From an uncultured Bacillota bacterium (lineage in GTDB: Bacteria; Bacillota_I; Bacilli_A; Erysipelotrichales; Erysipelotrichaceae): a DNA stretch of 5,901 nucleotides. The notes under the pieces are model-generated. The model searched no databases and was not told where the DNA came from. It was given only the letters and a program-made list of their open reading frames with translations. Positions 1-5,901 of the stretch are shown piece after piece (position 1 is the stretch's first letter; each line of letters starts with the position of its first letter). A program made the translations under genes and the position numbers. Location of the stretch: positions 1-5,901 of the forward strand of contig ONXX01000082.1 of the NCBI GenBank assembly GCA_900321955.1, read 5' to 3'.

Positions 1-699
1 GCGCTCAGGGTGATTGAAGATCTTATCCGGCGTACCCTCTTCCCAGATGACGCCTTTGTTCATGAAGACGATGCGGTTGGAAACTTCTTTGGCAAAAGCC
101 ATTTCATGAGTGACGATGATCATCGTCATGCCGTCTTTTGCCAGTTTCTGAATGACATCCAGGACATCGCCGATGGTCTCGGGATCCAGTGCTGACGTCG
201 GTTCATCAAAGAGTAGGACTTCCGGTGTCATGCATAAGGCTCTGGCGATTGCCACACGCTGCTGCTGGCCGCCGGAGATCTGTCTTGGTCTGGCGTTGAT
301 GTATTTGTCCATGCCGACCTTACCAAGATATTCCAATGCCGTCTTTTCCGCTTCTTGGGCGCTTTTGCCTAAGACCACTTCCTGAGGGACCTTGCAGTTT
401 TCCAAGACATTCAGATTCTTGAATAGATTAAAGGATTGGAAGACCATCGTCACCTTGGAACGGTATTTCGACAAATCAAAATCGGCATCCTGAATATTCT
501 TGCCGTGAAAAAGGATCTGGCCCGAATCAGGAGCTCCCAACAGGTTGATGCAGCGAAGGAACGTCGATTTTCCGGAACCGGAAGCGCCGATGATCGAAAC
601 GATCTCACCCTTTTCAATCGAAAAGTTGATGTCCTGAATGACTGTGTGATCGCCGAAGCTCTTCTTCAGATTTTTGATCTCAAGTATCTTACTGTTCAT
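1..699 (-). CDS. Polar amino-acid ABC transporter ATP-binding protein (GlnQ/HisP type), C-terminus cut by window edge
   Basis: This is the cytoplasmic ATPase that powers the importer encoded with it. 233 residues are visible and the frame is open to base 1, so probably only the last 10-20 residues of a roughly 245-residue family are missing. Every ABC motif is intact: Walker A GASGSGKS (about residues 38-45), Q-loop VFQSFNLF (86-93), signature ISGGQQQR (141-148), Walker B VLLFDEP (161-167), D-loop SALD (169-172) and H-loop His198 in VTHEM. The spacing and the wording [15 protein letters not shown] are typical of the PAAT (polar amino acid) subfamily. I chose the ATG at 699 because AGGTGA lies six bases upstream; an in-frame ATG at 705 has almost no spacing to that site. 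The start overlaps the permease gene by 11 bases, which suggests translational coupling. The substrate cannot be read from this subunit. Confidence 0.96.
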   Translation of the reverse strand, partial: MNSKILEIKNLKKSFGDHTVIQDINFSIEKGEIVSIIGASGSGKSTFLRCINLLGAPDSGQILFHGKNIQDADFDLSKYRSKVTMVFQSFNLFKNLNVLENCKVPQEVVLGKSAQEAEKTALEYLGKVGMDKYINARPRQISGGQQQRVAIARALCMTPEVLLFDEPTSALDPETIGDVLDVIQKLAKDGMTMIIVTHEMAFAKEVSNRIVFMNKGVIWEEGTPDKIFNHPER

Positions 700-1438
700 C
701 ACCATTCACCTGCGATATCGTCTGGGAAGGAACGATGAGGAAATCCTCGTTGCCTTCCAAAACCTTTTCAAATTTACGTAATATGTTCGTAACGATCAGA
801 GTAATGCAAAGATAAATGACCGAAACGACCAGATAAGACTGGAAGATCATGTATTTCTTTCTGCCGATCAGACCGCCGTTGAAGAACAGTTCGGTCGCAC
901 CGATGACATTCAAAACAGAAGAGTCTTTGATGTTGTTCAAAAGCTCATTGCTGGTTGAAGGCAGAATATTCCGAATGACCTGCGGAATAATGATGCGGGT
1001 CATGGTCTGCGTGTGGTTCATGCCGATCGCGCTGGCAGCTTCAAACTGTCCCTTATCAATGGAGATGATGCCGCCTCTGACGATCTCGGTCATGTAGGCA
1101 CCGGTATTGATCGAAATGATCATGATCGCCGACAGCGTCAGATCCAATGTCTTGCCGCCGGTCGCAAAGGCATAGCCCCAGTAGATGACCATGGACTGGA
1201 CCATCATCGGGGTGCCTCTGAAGACTTCGACGTAGCAATAGATCAAAGCGTTGACGATCTTCTGTATGACGCGCAGGACAGGATTCTTTGATTCCGGTGC
1301 CGTGCGGATAATACCCGTGCAAAGACCGATCAGGATGCCGATCGCAGTACCTGAAAAAGAGAACAGCAGAGTATTCAGTGTTCCCTTAATGAAATATTCT
1401 TTGTATTCGGTTAAAAGAAATAATGCGTCCTTTAACAT
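689..1438 (-). CDS. Polar amino-acid ABC transporter permease (HisM/GlnP family)
   Basis: This 249-residue inner-membrane subunit would form the translocation path, probably as a homodimer because no second permease gene is seen. A hydrophobic segment near residues 21-43 carries the family opening ([19 protein letters not shown]). The conserved FRGTP motif is at 73-77. The cytoplasmic EAA loop, which docks on the ATPase, begins at EAASAIG (133-139) and continues through [10 protein letters not shown] to [11 protein letters not shown]. The last membrane segment is around 200-220, and length and topology (about five segments) are normal. The start at 1438 is 17 bases after the binding-protein stop. 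No clear Shine-Dalgarno precedes it, and the next in-frame Met lies past the first membrane segment, so coupled translation is likely. The gene sits between the binding-protein and ATPase genes in a standard importer operon. The polar C-terminal tail (from about residue 230) is unremarkable. Confidence 0.95.
   Translation of the reverse strand: MLKDALFLLTEYKEYFIKGTLNTLLFSFSGTAIGILIGLCTGIIRTAPESKNPVLRVIQKIVNALIYCYVEVFRGTPMMVQSMVIYWGYAFATGGKTLDLTLSAIMIISINTGAYMTEIVRGGIISIDKGQFEAASAIGMNHTQTMTRIIIPQVIRNILPSTSNELLNNIKDSSVLNVIGATELFFNGGLIGRKKYMIFQSYLVVSVIYLCITLIVTNILRKFEKVLEGNEDFLIVPSQTISQVNGDEQ
706..711 (-). promoter_or_regulatory. Ribosome binding site of the ATPase gene, inside the permease gene
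   Basis: The minus strand reads AGGTGA, then six bases, then ATG at 699. This site lies within the last codons of the permease gene and decides between the two closely spaced ATGs (705 and 699) in favour of 699. Confidence 0.6.
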
Positions 1439-1455
1439 GTTTTACAGTTTAAATC

Positions 1456-2349
1456 TTATTTCTTGTATAAAACAACGTAGTTAACATCGTAGTAGGAAGC
1501 AGTAAAGTCATAGTTGACCTTTCTGTCTTCTCTCGGAGACATGTTACCGATGACACAGTCGATCGTGCCGGAATCAAGAGCAGGAAGTAATGAATCCCAG
1601 TCTAAAGCGTAGACCTGTAATTCCATACCGAGCTTGTTGGCAACATATCTGGCAACCTGAACATCTAAGCCATTGCAAGGCTGACCGGCACCTTCACCGG
1701 AAGCGATGATCTCGGAACCAAAGGAAGCACCGTCGACATCTGTCCAGTTGAACGGTTCGGAAGCACATTCCATACCGACCTTGAGGACACCGTTGGTTGT
1801 GCTTGGAGCTTCAGCAGTTAAGCAGAAACCATCGATTGTTTCGCCCTGGTTGACCTTTAAGACTTCTTCCATCAGCTGGTAGTAAGTATCCATGCTGACA
1901 GCAGAGATGATCTCATCAACGGTATTTCTTAATTCGTTGCCCTTCTTGAAAGCAGCAGCGTTGGCGTAGTCAGCTTCAGCGACGGTGAAACCGTTATCGT
2001 TGTTCTTGAGCGGAACATAAGCGAAATCGCTGTCCTTAGCGCAATAAGAGATGGCAGCCGGTTCATCCATAATGGCACCGTCAACAACGCCGGATTTGAC
2101 AGCAGTTGCTTCCATATCGAAGTCACCGTAGAAAGAGTATTCAACGCCTTCGATCTGCTTAGCCAGATCTTCGTGAAGGTCTGTCTGAATGGCAATCTTG
2201 GTACCCTTTAAATCAGCAACACTCTTGGCTTCTGCCATGTTGACAGCTGCTGCAGGCTCTTCTGCCGGTGCAGCCGGAGTAGGTTCACTGGCCGGAGCAC
2301 AGCCGCATAATACTAATAAACTAAGTAAGACTAAAAATAATTTTTTCAT
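1456..2349 (-). CDS. Amino-acid ABC transporter substrate-binding lipoprotein with circularly permuted SBP family-3 domain
   Basis: This 297-residue extracellular lipoprotein would be the receptor of the adjacent importer. The signal peptide is MKKLFLVLLSLLVLCGC, with lipobox LCGC and lipidated Cys17, followed by an Ala/Pro/Glu-rich tether to about residue 40. The start at 2349 is set by GGGAGG eight bases upstream. The domain order is abnormal. SVADLKGTKIAIQ (43-55) through DGAIMDEPAAI (90-100) to KKGNELRNTVDEI (136-148) and VLKVNQG (163-169) is the usual lobe 2 plus C-terminal helices. A linker (170-187) follows, then VLKVGMECASEPFNW (188-202), GLDVQVARYVANKLG (227-241), WDSLLPALDSGTIDCVIGNM (251-270) and YYDVNYVVLYKK (286-297), which normally form the N-terminal part. 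Ligand residues equivalent to the family Arg (R276) and Asp (D95) are kept. There are five Cys in the mature part besides Cys17. The substrate is probably a polar amino acid; which one is unknown. Confidence 0.93.
   Translation of the reverse strand: MKKLFLVLLSLLVLCGCAPASEPTPAAPAEEPAAAVNMAEAKSVADLKGTKIAIQTDLHEDLAKQIEGVEYSFYGDFDMEATAVKSGVVDGAIMDEPAAISYCAKDSDFAYVPLKNNDNGFTVAEADYANAAAFKKGNELRNTVDEIISAVSMDTYYQLMEEVLKVNQGETIDGFCLTAEAPSTTNGVLKVGMECASEPFNWTDVDGASFGSEIIASGEGAGQPCNGLDVQVARYVANKLGMELQVYALDWDSLLPALDSGTIDCVIGNMSPREDRKVNYDFTASYYDVNYVVLYKK
1459..1788 (-). other. Displaced lobe-1 segment of the permuted binding protein (normally N-terminal, here C-terminal)
   Basis: These codons encode residues 188-297, from VLKVGMEC to YVVLYKK and the stop. 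In ordinary family-3 binding proteins (GlnH, HisJ) this block directly follows the signal peptide and leads through the first hinge strand into the SVADLKG block. Here the SVADLKG block is at residues 43-49, right after the lipoprotein tether, and this segment ends the protein. The cut falls at the first inter-lobe hinge, a place where opening the chain would disturb the fold little. The assignment rests on my recognition of family motifs, not on a computed alignment. Confidence 0.85.
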
Positions 2350-2357
2350 TTTTGTTT

Positions 2358-2363
2358 CCTCCC
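2358..2363 (-). promoter_or_regulatory. Ribosome binding site of the binding-protein gene
   Basis: The minus strand reads GGGAGG, then eight A-rich bases, then ATG. This strong site fixes the start at 2349 and argues against the in-frame ATG at 2433, which lies in the terminator stem. Confidence 0.85.
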
Positions 2364-2381
2364 AATAAGAAACTAATAAAA

Positions 2382-2390
2382 ATTTTATCA
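2382..2390 (-). promoter_or_regulatory. Probable extended -10 promoter of the ABC transporter operon
   Basis: The minus strand reads TGATAAAAT, a TGn extension plus TAAAAT (five of six to TATAAT). It lies in the only intergenic stretch, downstream of a terminator and upstream of the transporter operon. No good -35 is found at 17 bases (TTTATT at best), which is tolerable for extended -10 promoters. Start of transcription would be around 2374-2376, leaving a leader of roughly 25 bases with the ribosome site. No riboswitch or T-box could fit. Confidence 0.45.
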
Positions 2391-2401
2391 GAATTTTCTG
2401 C

Positions 2402-2433
2402 AAAAATAAATGCAGTCTCAGCGGGGACTGCAT
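2402..2433 (-). terminator. Rho-independent terminator of the trmFO-xerC-LTA synthase block
   Basis: The minus strand has a perfect 8-bp stem ATGCAGTC / GACTGCAT (2426-2433 pairing with 2410-2417) around an 8-base loop CCCGCTGA, followed by TTATTTTT (2402-2409). There is no T-tract on the plus-strand side, so it acts on minus-strand transcription only. The 5' arm and loop lie inside the last codons of the LTA-synthase-like gene, and its TGA stop is the last three bases of the loop. Confidence 0.85.
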
Positions 2434-4376
2434 ATAGAACGTCTTTTTGAGAAATAATCCTCATCCATAATCAGATACGAAATCTTGATCGTATTCTGCA
2501 CATTGGCATTGGTTCTGCTGACGAAAGCATCAGAGACCGCTGCACTTGGATCATTCGGAATAAACTTCTCAGTGGTCGCATCATAGTAGCCGTCCCGGCA
2601 GATCCAGTTGCCGTTGGCCAGAATGATGATATTGTCGCCATTGAAGGCATCGGTGCCCATAAACAGACGCGGATCATAATTCAGATTGAACAGATTGGCA
2701 ATGGTCGGCGCATGATCCAAAGTCGAACAGTAGTTCTCATTGATCTCCGGTTCGATGGTGCGGTTATAGATGATGAACGGCGAACGATAGATGCCGTTTT
2801 CACCAAAACGCAGCGGATCGATGTGACGGGTCGCTTCCATGACCTGGTCATAATCCATCCAATACGGACGATGGTCCGGATAGATGCAGATGACGGTATT
2901 ATCCGCCTTGCCGCTGGATTCCAGATATTCCAGAAGGACTTTCAGTCCGGCATCAAAATCCATGCATTTGGACATGTAGCGCTTGAATTCGATCGTCCAC
3001 TCCGGATGGACTTCATTGATCTGATCAATATAGTAATCGCCCCAATACGATGATTCATCATACGGGAAATGCATGACCGAAGTGATGATGTCGCAGAAGA
3101 ATTTGCCGTTTGTCTCATCCATGTGCTTGATCGCCTGTTCGATCAGCATCTTATCGGACTGCCAGCCGTTGGTATGCGGGATGCTGGTATCCTTCCAGAT
3201 ATCGTCAATATCGTAATAGTTGTCAAAGCCGATGGCCGGCAGGATGGATCTTCTCTCATAGAATTCATCGCGCCAGTTGTGCAAGGCAAAGGTTGAATAC
3301 CCCTTGTTTTTAAACATATAAGGCAAGGCTTCGTAGTAGCTGATGCCGGCAATGTAGTTCGGTGTACATACGTTCACGTATGGGAAGATGGACAGATAGG
3401 ATACCAGTTCCGATTCACCCGTTGCACAGGAATATAAAGGCGTATAGTGATTGGAGAAATGGATGCCCTCTGAATACATCTTGTATAAAGTCGGCGTCAG
3501 ATCTTTATCGATCGCCAGATAATCCATGGCTTCGACCATGAAATAGATGAAATTGTAGTCTTCGAAGATGCCGGTCTTCTCATTGGCCTGGGTGATCTGA
3601 CGGTTCATCAGATACTTGTCGATCGTCTGCATGTTGGCATTGACTTCTTCTTTCGCGATGTTTTTCCATTCGCCGTCGTTGATCTCACGCTTGACGCTCT
3701 GATTGACAGTTGTCTGTTCTTCAACCTGTTCTTCTTCGATTATTTCGATGGTATCCGGAGCTTTATAAACCAAAGCGCTCAGATCTCTGAAAAAGAAGTG
3801 TTCGATGCCGTACTTGTCGATGATGACCGTCTTGTTGGAGAACGTGTCATAGGTCTTTAAGATCGAGTTGACACCCGAGCCAAGATCCATAGTCGGGATC
3901 AGCAGCAGGAACGATAAAATACAGAAGATCGCCGGCAGCTGGAAAGGTCCCTTGTCATTGAAGTGTACATACTTGTGCAAAAGAATGTAGACGATCAACG
4001 GCAGGAAGCAGAAATAATACGGCAGCTTCGCCGCTGTCAGGAAGATCACAGCGTATTGAGCAATACGAAGTGCGCCGTCCCCTACCGTGCCAAACGAGTA
4101 GAAATCGCCCATGAAGTTCTTGAAGATCAGCTCGACAAAGCTGTAGGCGCAGAACCAGATCATGACGATCAGTCCGACGATGAAATACACTTTCCTGGAA
4201 GAAAAGCGGGTCGTGATCAGGCTGATGAAGAACGATAAGAACGATACAAATAAAAAGATCCTCAATACTGTAAAAAACTCCAGAGACTTAAACTGGACCA
4301 GATGAAAGATCAGCTCCAGCAGAAGCATCGGAATAAACAGATAGAGGAATCGTAAATCAAATTTAATTTTTTTCAT
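2418..4376 (-). CDS. LTA synthase family membrane enzyme (sulfatase / alkaline-phosphatase fold)
   Basis: This 652-residue protein has about five membrane segments (roughly 11-29, 38-56, 64-84, 108-132, 147-163), a linker with an acidic patch (211-220) and a large extracellular sulfatase-fold domain (about 272-590). This is the architecture of lipoteichoic acid synthases and related phosphoglycerol transferases. Catalytic signatures are present: metal-ligand Glu282 in FMVEAMD, nucleophile Thr319 in CATGESE, His436 in SVMHFPY, and Asp501-His502 in IYPDH. The HNWRDEFYERR stretch (366-376), before GFDNYYD, matches the substrate-pocket region of S. aureus LtaS. The likely reaction is transfer of a phosphoglycerol-type group onto a cell-surface polymer or lipid, but the sequence cannot separate a true LtaS from LtaP- or modification-type paralogues, or another hydrolase of this fold. 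The ATG overlaps the xerC stop as ATGA and lacks a ribosome site, suggesting coupled translation. The final residues are encoded by the terminator stem. Confidence 0.88.
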   Translation of the reverse strand: MKKIKFDLRFLYLFIPMLLLELIFHLVQFKSLEFFTVLRIFLFVSFLSFFISLITTRFSSRKVYFIVGLIVMIWFCAYSFVELIFKNFMGDFYSFGTVGDGALRIAQYAVIFLTAAKLPYYFCFLPLIVYILLHKYVHFNDKGPFQLPAIFCILSFLLLIPTMDLGSGVNSILKTYDTFSNKTVIIDKYGIEHFFFRDLSALVYKAPDTIEIIEEEQVEEQTTVNQSVKREINDGEWKNIAKEEVNANMQTIDKYLMNRQITQANEKTGIFEDYNFIYFMVEAMDYLAIDKDLTPTLYKMYSEGIHFSNHYTPLYSCATGESELVSYLSIFPYVNVCTPNYIAGISYYEALPYMFKNKGYSTFALHNWRDEFYERRSILPAIGFDNYYDIDDIWKDTSIPHTNGWQSDKMLIEQAIKHMDETNGKFFCDIITSVMHFPYDESSYWGDYYIDQINEVHPEWTIEFKRYMSKCMDFDAGLKVLLEYLESSGKADNTVICIYPDHRPYWMDYDQVMEATRHIDPLRFGENGIYRSPFIIYNRTIEPEINENYCSTLDHAPTIANLFNLNYDPRLFMGTDAFNGDNIIILANGNWICRDGYYDATTEKFIPNDPSAAVSDAFVSRTNANVQNTIKISYLIMDEDYFSKRRSICSPR

Positions 4377-5308
4377 TTTGCGTGCGGATGTGCTGAATCG
4401 ACTGCCTTCTTTAAGCGGTCATAGGTCAGATGGGTGTAGAGCTGCGTCGTCGAAAGGTTCTCGTGGCCAAGCAGTTCCTGCACGGTTCTAAGGTCTGCCC
4501 CATTGTCCAGAAGGTGGGTCGCAAAGGAGTGTCTGAGCATGTGCGGATGCACGTCCATCGACAATCCAGCTTTTATTCTAGCATCTTCCAGTAAAAGTTG
4601 AACACTTCTTGGCGAGATTTTTCCATGCCGCATACTGACAAAAAAATAAGGAAAATCATCGTAAGCGTTCTCATTTCTGAATGTCTTCAGATACAGATCA
4701 AAAAGTTCGTCCAGACGCGGATAATACGGAACCATTCTTTCCTTGTTGCCCTTTCCGATCACCCGAATGATCCCGGAGCGGCGATCGATCTGATCCATCC
4801 TGAGATCGCAACATTCCGAGATACGAAGACCGCAGGCATAGATGGTTTCCAGAATGCAGCGGTTTCTGATTTCCAGAGGATCATCCAGATCAAAGACATT
4901 CAGCAGCTGTTCCACCTGATCCAGGGTGAGGACATCCGGCAGATGCTTTTCAACATGGACCTTGCGAAACTGCAGGAAAGGATTTTCATCGCAGACATGA
5001 CGTTCATTCAGGAAACGGTAAAACGAACGAAGCGCGCTCAGGTTTCTGGCATAGGTCGCATTGGAGATCTTGCTTCGGGTGATCTTGCCCGAACGAAGCA
5101 GACCGACATAATCAAAAACATCTTCCTTGCTTACTTTTTTTAAGGAAGTGATGTCATGATCTGTCAGATAAGTGATGAATCTGTCGATATCGCGGTAATA
5201 GGAATCGGCCGTCATATCCGAACCGGTCCGTTTATCGTACATGTAGCTGATGAATTCATCCAGCAGCTTATACATTTTCTGCGTATTCTTTGACTTTTGC
5301 GAGCGCAT
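4373..5308 (-). CDS. xerC: Tyrosine recombinase XerC (CodV-like)
   Basis: This 311-residue site-specific recombinase would resolve chromosome dimers at the dif site together with a partner, XerD, encoded elsewhere. The N-terminal SAM-like core-binding domain covers about 13-110 and the catalytic domain about 125-305. All catalytic residues are present: Arg162 in ACGLRISE, Lys186 in GKGNKER, His256 and Arg259 in [13 protein letters not shown], His282 in LLGHENLS, and Tyr291 in LYTH. The wording [29 protein letters not shown] is typical of XerC/XerD rather than phage or transposon integrases. Its place directly after trmFO matches the gid-codV order of Bacillus, which favours XerC. The start is uncertain: ATG 5308 has only AAGG at a long distance and overlaps trmFO by 41 bases, while ATG 5275 (300 residues, 8-base overlap) has no ribosome site. 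Both give family-like lengths. It overlaps the next gene by four bases. Confidence 0.93.
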   Translation of the reverse strand: MRSQKSKNTQKMYKLLDEFISYMYDKRTGSDMTADSYYRDIDRFITYLTDHDITSLKKVSKEDVFDYVGLLRSGKITRSKISNATYARNLSALRSFYRFLNERHVCDENPFLQFRKVHVEKHLPDVLTLDQVEQLLNVFDLDDPLEIRNRCILETIYACGLRISECCDLRMDQIDRRSGIIRVIGKGNKERMVPYYPRLDELFDLYLKTFRNENAYDDFPYFFVSMRHGKISPRSVQLLLEDARIKAGLSMDVHPHMLRHSFATHLLDNGADLRTVQELLGHENLSTTQLYTHLTYDRLKKAVDSAHPHAK

Positions 5309-5901
5309 GTTCTACATATACCTTTTTCTTTTCTGCCTTAGGACCGCTGTAATCGTAGCGGAAGATACCGAAGTTGGCATTCATCGGTTCCAGTTTTTTG
5401 ATGCCGGCATCAGAGATGTAGTTGACCATTGCCCCCATCATCGTATCGGCCCCCAGTTCATAGCGGACGCCGCCATTTAATTCCTGCGAAAGGCAAAGCG
5501 CACTGTACAGACCGGAAGCAGCCGATTCAACATAGCCTTCCACGCCGGAGATCTGACCGGCAATGTAGATGTTGGGGTGTTCGATAAACTGATAACGGTT
5601 ATTGATGATGTTGGGCGAGTTGATATAGGTGTTGCGGTGCATGACGCCATAGCGGACGATATGGACATTGGCAAGAGCCGGAATGGTCTTTAAGACTGCT
5701 TCTTGCGAGCCAAAGGTCAGATGGGTCTGGAAACCGACGACATTATATAAGGTATCGATGGCATTGTCTTTTCTTAACTGCACGACAGCGTAAGGACGAA
5801 CACCGTTATGTTCCAGACCGACAGGTTTCATCGGACCAAACAGCAAGGTCTTATAGCCCCTTCTGGCCATCTCTTCAAACGGCATGCATCCTTCGAAGTA
5901 T
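5268..5901 (-). CDS. trmFO: TrmFO, folate/FAD-dependent tRNA (uracil-54 C5)-methyltransferase, N-terminal half outside the window
   Basis: About 210 C-terminal residues are visible; the family is about 435 residues, so the FAD-binding N-terminal part lies beyond 5901. TrmFO makes the ribothymidine of the T-loop of tRNAs using methylenetetrahydrofolate as carbon donor and FAD as reductant. Diagnostic stretches are [82 protein letters not shown] and PMNANFGIF. They follow B. subtilis TrmFO (Gid) in order. The Cys in FEGCMP corresponds to the conserved Cys226 studied as catalytically important in B. subtilis. The frame stays open to the window edge. The C-terminus is followed by an overlapping xerC, as in many Firmicutes. 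Nothing suggests loss of function. Confidence 0.96.
   Translation of the reverse strand, partial: YFEGCMPFEEMARRGYKTLLFGPMKPVGLEHNGVRPYAVVQLRKDNAIDTLYNVVGFQTHLTFGSQEAVLKTIPALANVHIVRYGVMHRNTYINSPNIINNRYQFIEHPNIYIAGQISGVEGYVESAASGLYSALCLSQELNGGVRYELGADTMMGAMVNYISDAGIKKLEPMNANFGIFRYDYSGPKAEKKKVYVEHALAKVKEYAENV

Noticed and set aside
700..705. Alternative ATPase start at ATG 705 (adding Met-Val).
   Set aside because: Only one base separates it from the AGGTG ribosome site; ATG 699 has six-base spacing from AGGTGA.
1456..2349. Explaining the lobe order of the binding protein by a frameshift or by collapse of two tandem genes in assembly.
   Set aside because: The frame is open throughout with all blocks present once. 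Collapse of tandem homologues would give a hybrid in normal order, not a rotated one. An assembly artefact cannot be fully excluded from sequence alone.
2350..2417. Riboswitch or T-box leader ahead of the transporter operon.
   Set aside because: The leader between the putative transcription start and the ATG is only about 25 bases, and the one hairpin present belongs to the upstream terminator.
2350..2433. In-frame N-terminal extension of the binding protein to an ATG at 2433.
   Set aside because: It would begin inside the terminator stem, place 28 non-signal residues before a clean lipoprotein signal peptide, and ignore the strong GGGAGG site that sets the start at 2349.
4598..5143. Long plus-strand open frame (181 codons) opposite xerC.
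   Set aside because: It is antisense to a fully conserved recombinase domain, resembles no family I know, and has no ribosome site; it is a shadow of codon bias. The other plus-strand frames are rejected for the same reason.
4373..5308. Recombinase as the integrase of a mobile element.
   Set aside because: XerC-type wording, overlap with trmFO and conserved gene order mark it as housekeeping. I saw no att-like repeats or element genes.

Overview
The window reads almost entirely on the minus strand and holds two converging blocks of one bacterial chromosome, with only about 70 bases of non-coding DNA (2350-2417). Strong AGGAGG-type ribosome sites, an LxGC lipoprotein signal, an LTA-synthase-family enzyme and a trmFO-xerC gene pair (as in the gid-codV pair of Bacillus) point to a Firmicute of moderate GC. 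A gut-type Erysipelotrichia or relative is my guess, but nothing here proves it.

In transcription order (high to low coordinates), the first block is trmFO (truncated by the window edge, 5268-5901), xerC (4373-5308) and a membrane-anchored LTA-synthase/sulfatase-fold enzyme (2418-4376). The genes overlap one another, so they are probably co-transcribed and translationally coupled. The block ends in a hairpin terminator (2402-2433) whose 5' arm and loop lie inside the last codons and stop codon of the enzyme gene.

The second block starts from a probable extended -10 promoter (2382-2390). It encodes a complete polar amino-acid ABC importer: substrate-binding lipoprotein (1456-2349), permease (689-1438) and ATPase (1-699, cut at its C-terminus by the window edge). 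The lipoprotein would capture an amino acid outside the cell, the permease would pass it through the membrane, and the ATPase would drive transport.

The outstanding observation is in the binding protein. Its family-3 binding domain appears circularly permuted: the segment that is normally the middle and C-terminus comes first, directly after the lipoprotein signal, and the segment that is normally the N-terminus comes last, with the stop codon falling at the normal first hinge. Both classical ligand-contacting residues (Arg in the SPREDR motif, Asp in the DGAIMDEP motif) are kept, so it looks like a working, naturally permuted receptor rather than a wreck. The rest of the window is ordinary housekeeping and transport content.
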